Part shown: one piece after another, positions 1-7,187 of the stretch
How the letters are laid out: every line of letters begins with the position of its first letter
How positions within the stretch are numbered: the stretch's first letter is position 1
DNA from: Minisyncoccota bacterium
GTDB lineage: Bacteria; Patescibacteriota; Minisyncoccia; Phycocordibacterales; CAIJYI01
Direction: 5' to 3'
Assembly (NCBI GenBank): GCA_023229825.1
Contig: JALNYN010000010.1
Coordinates: 1 to 52,396 of the forward strand
DNA: 52,396 nt
The notes under the pieces: generated by a model
What the model was told of the DNA's origin: nothing
What the model saw: only the letters and a program-made list of their open reading frames with translations
Database searches by the model: none
Position numbers and translations under genes: made by a program

Positions 1-17
1 TCATTTCGGCAGACGAA

Positions 18-317
18 ATGAGAACGCTCATGGTTATTTCCTTCGCTGCAGTCGGTTTTATTTTCTTCATGCTTGCTCCGAGAGTGTATGAAGGATATAC
101 CGAACGCGTAAAAATGTTTCAGTTCCTGTGGCTTGGAGTTATTGATCTCGTCATTTTGCTGTTCGTTTTTTCCAGCCCTCTCTTGTCGGAATTTTTTAAT
201 GTGGTTCCGGTGCCGATCGACGCTTTAAATAGCATCTTCATTTTTATCGCTATTTCTTCGGTCACGCATTATGCGTTTGTGAGCGCCTTCTTTCCAAAGC
301 GAAAAAATACGGATTAA
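18..317 (+). CDS. Small three-helix membrane protein, possibly the 3' part of a longer gene
   Basis: I do not recognise this protein. The 99 residues are very hydrophobic, with three probable membrane helices at about residues 4-21, 36-56 and 67-92 and a short basic tail ending in KRKNTD. No stop codon occurs in this frame between base 3 and the ATG, and no clear Shine-Dalgarno is present. The methionine used here may therefore be internal, with the true start left of the window. The next gene on the same strand starts about 110 bases downstream. No function can be assigned. Confidence 0.5.
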   Translation: MRTLMVISFAAVGFIFFMLAPRVYEGYTERVKMFQFLWLGVIDLVILLFVFSSPLLSEFFNVVPVPIDALNSIFIFIAISSVTHYAFVSAFFPKRKNTD

Positions 318-370
318 TTTTTCGTTGCGTAAAAATTACTTTTATGCGACAGTAAAATCATACATATTCT

Positions 371-430
371 TTGACAAAAAACACCCCCTGCTTCGCTAAA
401 AGCGACGCAGGGCAAGAAAGGAGGTGGCGT
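371..430 (+). promoter_or_regulatory. Leader with hairpin before the SbmA-like gene
   Basis: A TTGACA at 371-376 could be a -35 box, but no convincing -10 follows. An inverted repeat at about 388-412 (CCCTGCTTCGC against GCGACGCAGGG) forms a stable hairpin directly before a strong Shine-Dalgarno, AAAGGAGGT at 417-425. The hairpin could affect ribosome access; that is inference. Confidence 0.35.
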
Positions 431-1552
431 ATGTTTCGGTCTTACTTTTTAAGCTGGAAATGGGCGCCCTTTTCGTATGGAGGGGCGATTATTTTACTGT
501 TGTTGTTTTACTATAATGTGGAAACATCTTCGCGATTAGGCGAATGGATGCAGGTTCTTGGAAACGTTGTTTCCGGTTCAAAAGAATATTCGCCGGATCA
601 GCTTCTGGATAAATTTGTTATGGAAGCGGCAAAGATTGCATTAATTCTTGTTGGCATTGCTACTTTGATTAACCTTGTATCGAGTCTTTATTGCTGGCTG
701 TGGTATGAAGCAACGACGTATCTGTATCTGCCAAACTGGAACAAAACACTTCGAGACGTTGACGGTCCATCACAACGGTTAGAAGTTAGTATAAAAGAGT
801 TTGTCGGTAAATTTCTCGGTATGACAAAGGCGGTAGTTCGCTCGATTATGGTTCTTATTACCTTTGTACCGCAAATCTGGGTACTGAGTGTTCATTACAA
901 CTTTTTTTATTTTAGTGAAGTTCCCGGAAAATTGTTTTGGATTGTACTTGTCATTTGCACCTTTGGATTGGCAATTACAGCCATTTTTGGTATCAATTTG
1001 AAAAAATGTCGATATGATATTAACGATGCGGAAGCGATTTATCGAAGCGCTCTTGAATTTTTTCAACGAAACAAAAAAAGAGACGATGCTGTTTCGGAAC
1101 TCACGAACAAAATGATAGAAATGAGAAAGAAAAATCTCCGCTTGTTCTACAATAAGTTTTGGTATGATCTTTGGATCGGTTTATACGCTCAATTGTGGGC
1201 GGTATTGCCGATTACCTTCTTTGGTTACAATGTATTTTCCGGATTTGTGAAATACGGTATCGTATCAAAAACCAGTTATGCGCTCGGAGAAGTGATTGGA
1301 GCGCTATCAACTCCCATTTGGTTGTATGAAGAATTTACCGCTATTAAAAGCGTTGCGCAACGGATCACGGAATTGGAGAAATCAATCAACAACCCAAAAA
1401 ATTGGGAAGAAGCGAAGAAAGAAGAAGGATGGGAAGATCGCCGGCGTAAAACGGTAACAGTTGATGCCGGAGGAAGAACCGTCGAACTTTCTCGAGGAGA
1501 TCTCGAAAAAATATTGGCGAATTTTGACACTTTGCCCGATAAACAAAATTAA
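431..1552 (+). CDS. SbmA/BacA-like peptide transporter (membrane domain only)
   Basis: This 373-residue membrane protein resembles the SbmA/BacA family, inner-membrane importers of proline-rich peptides and modified peptides that use the proton gradient and have no ATPase domain. Family-like features are the start MFRSYF, the segment around residues 97-150 (YLYLPNWNKTLR, then GPSQRLEVSIKEF), and the GINLKKCRYDINDAEAIYR stretch after a membrane helix near 168-188. The C-terminal 50 residues are soluble and charged. The ATG at 431 is chosen because AAAGGAGGT lies 5 bases upstream; an in-frame start at 371 would ignore it. A terminator follows at 1565. The family is known mostly from Proteobacteria, so transfer is possible. 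Substrate unknown. Confidence 0.75.
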   Translation: MFRSYFLSWKWAPFSYGGAIILLLLFYYNVETSSRLGEWMQVLGNVVSGSKEYSPDQLLDKFVMEAAKIALILVGIATLINLVSSLYCWLWYEATTYLYLPNWNKTLRDVDGPSQRLEVSIKEFVGKFLGMTKAVVRSIMVLITFVPQIWVLSVHYNFFYFSEVPGKLFWIVLVICTFGLAITAIFGINLKKCRYDINDAEAIYRSALEFFQRNKKRDDAVSELTNKMIEMRKKNLRLFYNKFWYDLWIGLYAQLWAVLPITFFGYNVFSGFVKYGIVSKTSYALGEVIGALSTPIWLYEEFTAIKSVAQRITELEKSINNPKNWEEAKKEEGWEDRRRKTVTVDAGGRTVELSRGDLEKILANFDTLPDKQN

Positions 1553-1564
1553 TCGATTGATAAC

Positions 1565-1598
1565 AAGCCTTGTTCTTTATGAATGAGGCTTTTTTTTT
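1565..1598 (+). terminator. Intrinsic terminator after the SbmA-like gene
   Basis: AAGCCT at 1565-1570 pairs with AGGCTT at 1586-1591 around a loop, and nine T follow. Confidence 0.75.
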
Positions 1599-1631
1599 GC
1601 ATATTTTTCATATCATGTTACAATCAAAGAT

Positions 1632-3062
1632 ATGAAAAATAGAATATATATAAGCGAGCTTAACCGGCACATCGGCGAAGAAGCGGTCATTGCCGGCTTC
1701 GTGGACGTTCGCCGCGATCAGGGAAAGCTTGTCTTTTTCGATTTTCGCGACATGACAGGTAAAGTTCAGGGTGTCATTTTACCCAACAATAAAGAGGCTC
1801 ATGCGACGGCTGATCCTATCCGCACCGAGTGGGTTTTGGAAGTGCGCGGCAAGGTAAATCAGCGGCCGGAAAAAAATATTCAGAAGGAAAAACTGAATGG
1901 GGATATCGAGCTGGAAATTTTGGAAATTAAAGTTTTGAACGAAGCAGAGACCGTACCGTTCGATGTTTCTTCGGACGGAAGGGAGCTTGGCGAGGATATT
2001 CGCCTGAAATATCGCTATCTTGATATCCGCCGCGATCGCATGCAAAAAAATCTCCGCGCACGCCACGCCGTCACTAAATACATCCGAGATTATTTTTCAA
2101 ACAACGGATTCATCGAAGTCGAAACTCCGATCCTCACCAAATCCACGCCGGAAGGCGCGCGCGACTACGTCGTGCCTTCGCGGATATATCCGGGAAAATT
2201 CTACGCACTTCCTCAGTCTCCGCAGCAATACAAACAGCTACTCATGGTGGGCGGAGTCGAAAAATATTTTCAGATCGCGAGATGTATGCGCGATGAAGAT
2301 ACGCGCGGAGATCGCCAGCCGGAATTCACCCAGCTCGATATCGAAATGGCATTCGTCGAGGAAGAAGACATTATGTCGATGAACGAGAAGCTCCTGATCG
2401 AACTGGTGGAAAAATTCTACCCCGAAAAGAAAATACAGCAAATTCCTTTCCCCCGGATCACCTATAAAGATGCGATGGAAAAATACCATTCCGACCGACC
2501 GGACATTCGCAATGACAAAAATGACCCGAATTTGCTCGCTTTCTGCTGGGTGGTGGATTTTCCATTCTTTGAAAAAACGGAGGAAGGAGGGTGGACATTC
2601 ACGCACAATCCTTTCTCGGCATCAAAACCGGAAGATGCGGAGAAGATCATGGAAAAGAAAGACATCGGAAGCATTCTGGCCGCTCAATATGATATCGTAC
2701 TCAACGGTTTCGAGATCGGAGGCGGCAGCATTCGAAATCATCGACCTGAAGCTCTCATAAAAGTTCTTGAAATTCTCGGACATGAAGCGGAAAAAATACA
2801 AGATAATTTCGGACACATGCTTTCAGCATTTTCCTACGGCGCGCCGCCTCATGGCGGAATTGCGTGGGGTCTCGATCGATTTATGATGCTTCTTCAGAGT
2901 GAAGACAGCATTCGCGAGGTTATTGCTTTCCCGAAAACCGGAGAGGGGAGGGATCTCATGATGGATTCTCCGAGCGAGATCGAAGCGAAGCAGTTAAAAG
3001 AGCTTGAAATTGTAATAAAGACGAGGGAGCAATTGCTTGAAAAATTGAAGCATAACAAGTAG
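1632..3062 (+). CDS. aspS: Aspartyl-tRNA synthetase lacking the GAD insertion domain
   Basis: Class II synthetase charging tRNA-Asp, and possibly tRNA-Asn if non-discriminating. The N-terminal OB-fold anticodon domain covers roughly residues 1-110. Motif 1 is in FIEVETPILTKSTPEGARDY, motif 2 in RCMRDEDTRGDRQPEFTQLD, and motif 3 in GGIAWGLDRFMMLL. Bacterial AspRS is normally near 590 residues with a GAD domain inserted in the catalytic core. Here, at 476 residues, the core passes directly from the SDRPDIRN motif to WVVDFPFFE, so that domain is absent. A TACAAT -10 box at 1619-1624 ends 7 bases before the ATG with no Shine-Dalgarno, suggesting a leaderless mRNA. Specificity cannot be read from sequence alone. 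Confidence 0.95.
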   Translation: MKNRIYISELNRHIGEEAVIAGFVDVRRDQGKLVFFDFRDMTGKVQGVILPNNKEAHATADPIRTEWVLEVRGKVNQRPEKNIQKEKLNGDIELEILEIKVLNEAETVPFDVSSDGRELGEDIRLKYRYLDIRRDRMQKNLRARHAVTKYIRDYFSNNGFIEVETPILTKSTPEGARDYVVPSRIYPGKFYALPQSPQQYKQLLMVGGVEKYFQIARCMRDEDTRGDRQPEFTQLDIEMAFVEEEDIMSMNEKLLIELVEKFYPEKKIQQIPFPRITYKDAMEKYHSDRPDIRNDKNDPNLLAFCWVVDFPFFEKTEEGGWTFTHNPFSASKPEDAEKIMEKKDIGSILAAQYDIVLNGFEIGGGSIRNHRPEALIKVLEILGHEAEKIQDNFGHMLSAFSYGAPPHGGIAWGLDRFMMLLQSEDSIREVIAFPKTGEGRDLMMDSPSEIEAKQLKELEIVIKTREQLLEKLKHNK

Positions 3063-3086
3063 ACGAGGCGTCGAAGGCGCTCATAC

Positions 3087-3142
3087 ATCATAAATCATTC
3101 CGCCAGCGGGCGGATCCTCCCGCTGGAGGAAAATCATAAATC
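3087..3142. repeat. CCGCCAGC palindrome flanked by 10-bp direct repeats
   Basis: ATCATAAATC occurs at 3087-3096 and again at 3133-3142. Between them lie 36 bases with two GC-rich palindromes, CCGCCAGCGGGCGG (3100-3113) and CCTCCCGCTGGAGG. The direct repeats look like a target duplication around a small inserted palindrome. Related palindromes are at about 5687-5693, 24381-24396 and 41936-41952. Confidence 0.6.
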
Positions 3143-3224
3143 CCGCGTATGTGGATAACCGGCAAAAAAAGCCGAGTTGTTTGTGGTAAACTATTAGTGA
3201 GTATCAATAACACATATATTTTTT

Positions 3225-4706
3225 ATGCTTTTAAAAAGAAAAGGAGATTTGGAAACAGCAGCCATTGCCAGAGACCCGAACGCGCAATATGTCCCGCAGA
3301 TACAGGTTATGCCTCAAACTCCGCCTCCGCAAGTCAATACTCAGCAAACGATGGCTCCGGCTCCCGCGCCCGCTCCGAGAGCGGAAGCGTTTACTGAAGC
3401 GCCGAGACCGGTTTCCGATATGCAAAGAATGCCGATGCCGGAGCGGACCGAGCAAAATGCCGTCGGTTCTCGCCTCGTTGCCACCAGAGAAGTTCTTCCC
3501 GCATCCTCGGAAGAAGAAGAGTTTACTCCGACGAATTGGCTGAACAATATTTTCATGGAGGCCATGCGCTTGAACGTTTCCGATATCCATATCATACCGG
3601 AGAGAGATTATACCTCGGTTCGTTTTCGCGTCGACGGAGTTATCAGCGAAGTTGCAAAATGGGATATCGACTATCACGAGATGGTACTTTCGCGCATCAA
3701 GATCATTTCCGGATTGCAGGTCGTCGAAAAAAATATTCCGCAGGACGGACACATCGAACTTTTATTCGAACAGGCGAAGACGGCGGTAGGATGGGGTCAG
3801 AAAGGTGCGTCATCTCTCAACTTCCGTGTTTCGACCATGCCGACGATAAACGGAGAGGCGGCGGTACTTCGCGTTCTTTCCAAAGAGAATTGCGTGCTGA
3901 CCTTGGACCAGATCGGCCTTTCCGACAAATCTCTCTTTACGCTGCGAAAGATCCTTCAGCGAGGGCACGGGGTCGTATTGATGACCGGTTATAGCGGTTC
4001 AGGAAAAACGACGACGCTGTATGCGGCTCTGAACGAGATCGATGCCAATCAAAAGGTTATTATAACCCTCGAAGACCCGGTCGAGTATCGCGTTCCCATG
4101 ATCCAGCAATCGCAGGTAAATCCGATGGCGGGCTATCATTTCGACACCGGCCTCAAAGCCATTCTTCGCCAAGACCCCGATGTTATTATGATCGGAGAGA
4201 TCCGCGATGACGAAACAGCAAATATCGCCATGCGTCTCGCTATGGTCGGACGCCTAGTATTGACGACGCTTCATACCAACAGTATCGTCGGAGCTCTTAC
4301 CCGCGTTTCCGACATGGGAATCACCAGATCTGTCATTGCCGCTGCGTTCATGGGAGTAGTGGCGGAGCGTCTCGTCAGAAAGATATGTCCGGCATGTCGG
4401 CAGGAATCCACGCCGCCTTATGAGCTCATGAAGATGTTCAATATTGAATGGCCGGAAGGTGATAAGGTCTATGCCGGACGAGGCTGCGATGCTTGCGGTC
4501 AAACCGGTTTTGTGGACCGCGTCGGTATATTTGAGATCATGGAGGTCGACAGAGATTTTGAGAATGTAATACTTCAAGATTCTCCAACGGAATCTCTCGA
4601 ACAATACGTTAAAAAGCACGTGACTGAAACGCTGCGAGAGGACGGTTTTGATAAAGTAAGAAAAGGAATAACGACATTGGAAGAAGTTATCAGGGCGACG
4701 ATATAA
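3225..4706 (+). CDS. PilB/GspE-family type IV pilus assembly ATPase
   Basis: Hexameric secretion ATPase that would power type IV pilus extension at the cytoplasmic face. Residues 1-95 are a proline- and alanine-rich linker with no recognisable MshEN domain, unlike standard PilB. The core has the N2 domain with LNVSDIHIIPER, the Walker A GYSGSGKTTT (about 255-264, where GPTGSGKTTT is usual), the Asp box around LEDPVEYR, Walker B DPDVIMIGEIRDDET and the His box LTTLHTNS. A C-terminal zinc site is formed by CPAC and CDAC pairs near residues 388 and 423. Length is 493. No other pilus gene is adjacent except a PilM-like gene at 29.3 kb. PilB rather than PilT is inferred from the zinc site. Confidence 0.85.
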   Translation: MLLKRKGDLETAAIARDPNAQYVPQIQVMPQTPPPQVNTQQTMAPAPAPAPRAEAFTEAPRPVSDMQRMPMPERTEQNAVGSRLVATREVLPASSEEEEFTPTNWLNNIFMEAMRLNVSDIHIIPERDYTSVRFRVDGVISEVAKWDIDYHEMVLSRIKIISGLQVVEKNIPQDGHIELLFEQAKTAVGWGQKGASSLNFRVSTMPTINGEAAVLRVLSKENCVLTLDQIGLSDKSLFTLRKILQRGHGVVLMTGYSGSGKTTTLYAALNEIDANQKVIITLEDPVEYRVPMIQQSQVNPMAGYHFDTGLKAILRQDPDVIMIGEIRDDETANIAMRLAMVGRLVLTTLHTNSIVGALTRVSDMGITRSVIAAAFMGVVAERLVRKICPACRQESTPPYELMKMFNIEWPEGDKVYAGRGCDACGQTGFVDRVGIFEIMEVDRDFENVILQDSPTESLEQYVKKHVTETLREDGFDKVRKGITTLEEVIRATI

Positions 4707-4707
4707 A

Positions 4708-4793
4708 ATTAAGTCAAAAGTCGAAAGTCAAAAGTCGAAAGTTTTAAAACAGGACAGACTTATGACTTTTTACTTTCGACTTTCGACTAATTA
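4708..4793. repeat. Heptamer inverted-repeat element, GTC family, complete
   Basis: The left arm at 4711-4745 is a 7-base periodic run alternating AAGTCAA and AAGTCGA. The right arm at about 4763-4790 reads TGACTTTTTACTTTCGACTT and is complementary. The element fills the whole spacer between the pilus ATPase gene and scpA and leaves 5 bases before the scpA ATG. Its word matches the element inside the 23S rRNA. Confidence 0.8.
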
Positions 4794-4798
4794 TTGCT

Positions 4799-5518
4799 AT
4801 GTGGAACGTTAAAACTCCCGTTTTTGAAGGTCCGCTTGATCTATTGCTTTCCTTAATAGAGAAACGGAAGCTTTTTATCAATGATATTTCTCTTTCTTCC
4901 ATCGCGGACGATTATATCGATACCGTCCGCTCTCTTCCCGAGATCCCTCTGAAAGATGTCGCCAATTTTGTTTTCATCGCTTCCACGCTGGTTCTTATAA
5001 AATCAAAATCGCTTCTGCCTTCGCTGAATCTTTCTACTGAAGAAGAAGGGGATATTGAACAGCTGAAAGACCGCCTTCGCACCTACCAGCGAATCAAAGA
5101 GCTTTCGATACATGTGAAAAATTCATTCGGGAAGAATATCATTTTTGAGCGCGAGGCGCCGAAACGCGCGATCATAACGTTTTCCCCCGGGGAAGATGTT
5201 ATTCTCCAAAACATTTTTTCCGCGGTGCAGAACATTCTCATGCATCTGCCGAAGATAGTCATTTCTCCGCAAGCCGTGGTCAAAAAAATGATAACGCTTG
5301 AGGATGCCATCGGGAAATTGGTAAAGCGGATCGATCGGCATCTTAAAATGAGCTTTAAACAATATTCAGGAATCGGCAAGGAAGAAAAAGCCGTCGTTAT
5401 TGTCAATTTTCTCGCAGTGCTCGAACTCATCAAACGCGGAGCCGTCGATGCGATACAAAAAGAAAATTTTTCCGATTTTGATATAGAGACAAGGGAAATT
5501 AAAACGCCGAGATATTGA
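4799..5518 (+). CDS. scpA: Segregation and condensation protein A
   Basis: Kleisin subunit that bridges the heads of an SMC dimer and recruits ScpB for chromosome organisation and segregation. The N-terminal motif VFEGPLDLLLSLIEKRKL is diagnostic. The middle is helical and charged, and the C-terminal winged-helix part contains VVIVNFLAVLELIKRGAV. Length (239) is normal. The ATG follows a repeat element by only 5 bases and has no Shine-Dalgarno, so translation may be leaderless. The partner gene scpB lies 930 bases downstream on the same strand with an unrelated gene between. No smc gene is in the window. Confidence 0.93.
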   Translation: MWNVKTPVFEGPLDLLLSLIEKRKLFINDISLSSIADDYIDTVRSLPEIPLKDVANFVFIASTLVLIKSKSLLPSLNLSTEEEGDIEQLKDRLRTYQRIKELSIHVKNSFGKNIIFEREAPKRAIITFSPGEDVILQNIFSAVQNILMHLPKIVISPQAVVKKMITLEDAIGKLVKRIDRHLKMSFKQYSGIGKEEKAVVIVNFLAVLELIKRGAVDAIQKENFSDFDIETREIKTPRY

Positions 5519-5520
5519 CG

Positions 5521-5549
5521 AGAATAGAAAATAGAGAATAGAAAATAGA
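5521..5549. repeat. Word-repeat arm, TAGAAAA family, single arm
   Basis: The run AGAATAGAAAATAGAGAATA continues to 5549 with a 7-8 base period. Only one arm is present. The complete version of this family is at 50297-50375, and another single arm is at about 6399-6427. Confidence 0.65.
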
Positions 5550-5708
5550 TTTGTCGCCGGACGGGGTTTGTAACCCCGTCCACGATGTTTGTATGAAAAT
5601 ATAAATGATAAGTAATTACGAGATTCGAAAATGGTAACGTAATTGATTTCATACAAATGTTTCGGACCGGGTTACATCCGCCAGCTGGCGGACCGCTCCG
5701 GCGACAAA
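5550..5708. mobile_element. 159-bp near-palindromic MITE-like element
   Basis: TTTGTCGCCGGA at 5550-5561 is matched by its complement TCCGGCGACAAA at 5697-5708. The similarity continues inward: both halves, read from the ends, contain TGTAACCC(C/G)GTCC and then TTTGTATGAAAT. The left half holds a perfect hairpin (GGACGGGGTT against AACCCCGTCC). In the equivalent place the right half holds the CCGCCAGCTGGCGG palindrome. No coding capacity is seen. Confidence 0.6.
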
Positions 5709-5721
5709 GTTTGACACGTGA

Positions 5722-5750
5722 TTGACAAAAAATCAAGAGTATGATATACA
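5722..5750 (+). promoter_or_regulatory. Sigma-70-type promoter for the 5853 gene
   Basis: TTGACA (5722-5727), a 17-base spacer, then TATACA (5745-5750). It predicts a transcript start near 5757 and a leader of about 96 bases. Confidence 0.7.
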
Positions 5751-5756
5751 TTCCTC

Positions 5757-5852
5757 TAGATTGGTTCATTGCCAATTCAACCAAACCCGAAAGGGTTTGC
5801 CTCCGCGTGAAGCGGAATCCTACTATTCGGCGTGAGGCTGAAGGAGTATGAA
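5757..5852 (+). promoter_or_regulatory. Structured 5' leader, possible cis-regulatory RNA
   Basis: Hairpins are predicted in series. TTGGTT pairs with AACCAA (5761-5784), competing at its edge with AAACCCGAAAGGGTTT (5783-5798). Next comes a nested stem in which GCCTC (5799-5803) pairs with GAGGC (5834-5838) around CCGCGTGAAGCGG. The Shine-Dalgarno AAGGAG (5841-5846) follows immediately. I do not recognise a known riboswitch class. Confidence 0.4.
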
Positions 5853-6353
5853 ATGTCTATTATTAAAGGTGGATTGATTGCCGAAGAACGTCCTTGGATT
5901 TTGAATCACATTGACTTCAAACATAATGGCGAAATTGAAATCTATGCAAAAACGGTTGATATCGAGTTCTTTTTCTCAGGCAAAGTCTATGATAGTGTTA
6001 ATCGATTGATTTTTTGCGACAAAAACGGAAATGAACTGTATTGTGCAGGTACACAAGTCAAGGATAAATCATTCGAAATTTTCGGATTTGAAATTCATAA
6101 AAAAGTTACTTGTTCAGAAACAATACAGCGTTCATTTAAAGACCTTGGAGATAAGGCAAATTATGCCGTATATGCCATAAGTGTTTATAGGGACATTTGG
6201 AACGGACGTGGAATGTATTCTGATTCGGATACCTATACGTTATACAGACTGCCGCGTGAGCCGCGAAAATTTGCTTCTTGGGCGGAATTCTATGCTTATG
6301 CGATTGAAAAAGAGCGTGAAGAAATTCGTGATTTTTTAAACGACGAAGAGTAA
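5853..6353 (+). CDS. Uncharacterised 166-residue soluble protein
   Basis: No family is recognised. The protein has no signal peptide or membrane segment. Its first 60 residues look beta-rich (GEIEIYAKTVDIEFFFSGKV), two to three cysteines are spread without a zinc-finger pattern, and the last 35 residues are helical and acidic (WAEFYAYAIEKEREEIRDF). The ATG at 5853 is chosen because AAGGAG lies 6 bases upstream; an in-frame GTG at 5832 lies before that site. The gene has its own promoter, a structured leader and a terminator, so it is an independent unit interrupting the scpA-scpB pair. Codon use appears more A/T-rich than in its neighbours, consistent with acquisition. Confidence 0.7.
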   Translation: MSIIKGGLIAEERPWILNHIDFKHNGEIEIYAKTVDIEFFFSGKVYDSVNRLIFCDKNGNELYCAGTQVKDKSFEIFGFEIHKKVTCSETIQRSFKDLGDKANYAVYAISVYRDIWNGRGMYSDSDTYTLYRLPREPRKFASWAEFYAYAIEKEREEIRDFLNDEE

Positions 6354-6364
6354 GCATTACTCAC

Positions 6365-6394
6365 AGAGCAGGCTTCACAGCCTGCTCTTTCTTT
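6365..6394 (+). terminator. Intrinsic terminator after the 5853 gene
   Basis: AGAGCAGGCT and AGCCTGCTCT pair perfectly around TCAC, followed by TTCTTT. Confidence 0.85.
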
Positions 6395-6398
6395 AAAT

Positions 6399-6427
6399 CT
6401 ATTCTCTATTATCCATTTTCTTTTTCG
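6399..6427. repeat. Word-repeat arm, TAGAAAA family, single degenerate arm
   Basis: CTATTCTCTATTATCCATTT continues into a T-rich run. It is the complement-strand form of the arm at 5521-5549, about 850 bases away. Confidence 0.45.
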
Positions 6428-6449
6428 TTTTTTCTGTTATAGTATACAC

Positions 6450-6995
6450 ATGAACATCGATGCGCAAATTGAGGCGGTGCTTTTTTTTCGGGCGGAACCG
6501 ATGAAAATTTCAAAACTGGCTGAAATTCTTGAAAAGGATATTGATGCCGTGCGTGTAGGAATTGAAGCGCTCAAGGAGAAACTTTCAGAGGGAGGGATCG
6601 CGGTTTTAGAGAAAGATGATGAAGTATCGCTGGGCACCGTTCCCGAAATGGGTCCGGTGATCGAAAAGATGGTCAAGGAGGAGCTTTCCCGCGATCTTGG
6701 GAACGCGGCTATTGAAACGCTGACGATCATCCTCTATAAAGGTCCGATACAAAAAGCTGAGATCGATTACATCCGCGGAGTCAATTCAAATTTCATCTTG
6801 CGGAGCTTGCTGGTGCGCGGACTGGTGGAAAAGATCCCCAATCCTGAAGACCAAAGAAGTTTTCTCTATCGTCCGACCTTCGATCTTCTTACCCACCTCG
6901 GGATCAAGAAAACAGAAGATCTGCCGGATTTTGAAGAATTCAGAGAGAAAGTGGAGGAAAGTGTTAAGGAGTTTACTGAAGAAGAAAGCAAATAA
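6450..6995 (+). CDS. scpB: Segregation and condensation protein B
   Basis: Binds the ScpA kleisin in the SMC-ScpAB complex. Two winged-helix domains are expected: residues 1-75 (start MNIDAQIEAVLFFRAEPM) and about 80-155, which includes AAIETLTIILYKGPIQKAEI and a LVRGLVEKIPNPEDQRSF segment typical of ScpB. The tail is acidic. Length (181) is normal. A TATAGT box at 6438-6443 ends 6 bases before the ATG with no Shine-Dalgarno, indicating a leaderless mRNA. It is separated from scpA by one unrelated gene with its own promoter, so the two are not strictly one operon here. Confidence 0.92.
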   Translation: MNIDAQIEAVLFFRAEPMKISKLAEILEKDIDAVRVGIEALKEKLSEGGIAVLEKDDEVSLGTVPEMGPVIEKMVKEELSRDLGNAAIETLTIILYKGPIQKAEIDYIRGVNSNFILRSLLVRGLVEKIPNPEDQRSFLYRPTFDLLTHLGIKKTEDLPDFEEFREKVEESVKEFTEEESK

Positions 6996-7049
6996 AATTC
7001 ATTAGAAGATCTCAGATAGTGAAAGCGATTTTTATAGCGCTTCTTTACA

Positions 7050-7153
7050 AAAAATTTCTAATATCCAATTTCTGATTTCTAAACGGACGTACAAGCGGTA
7101 TTTTTAGACATTAGGATTTTTATTAGAAATTAGAAATTGGGAATTAGAAATTA
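7050..7153. repeat. Word-repeat inverted element, TTAGAAAT family, complete
   Basis: The left arm holds ATTTCTAATATCCAATTTCT, the centre ACGGACGTACAAGCGG, and the right arm repeats TTAGAAAT-like words. The 24 bases at 7103-7126 (containing GACATTAGGATTTTTATTAG) are identical to the complement of 12672-12695, so these two elements are copies of one another in opposite orientation. Confidence 0.8.
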
Positions 7154-7187
7154 TTTATACAACAATCACAACCTTAAAACGAGTAAA

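Larger units (their letters stand above)
5519..5852. other. Gene-free stretch between scpA and the 5853 gene
   Basis: This 334-base spacer holds, in order, a single word-repeat arm (5521-5549), a 159-bp inverted-repeat element (5550-5708), a promoter (5722-5750) and a structured leader (about 5757-5852). Each is listed separately. Confidence 0.7.

Noticed and set aside
5083..5784. A 233-codon open frame on the minus strand
   Set aside because: It lies across scpA and a repeat element and has no promoter, Shine-Dalgarno or recognisable domain.
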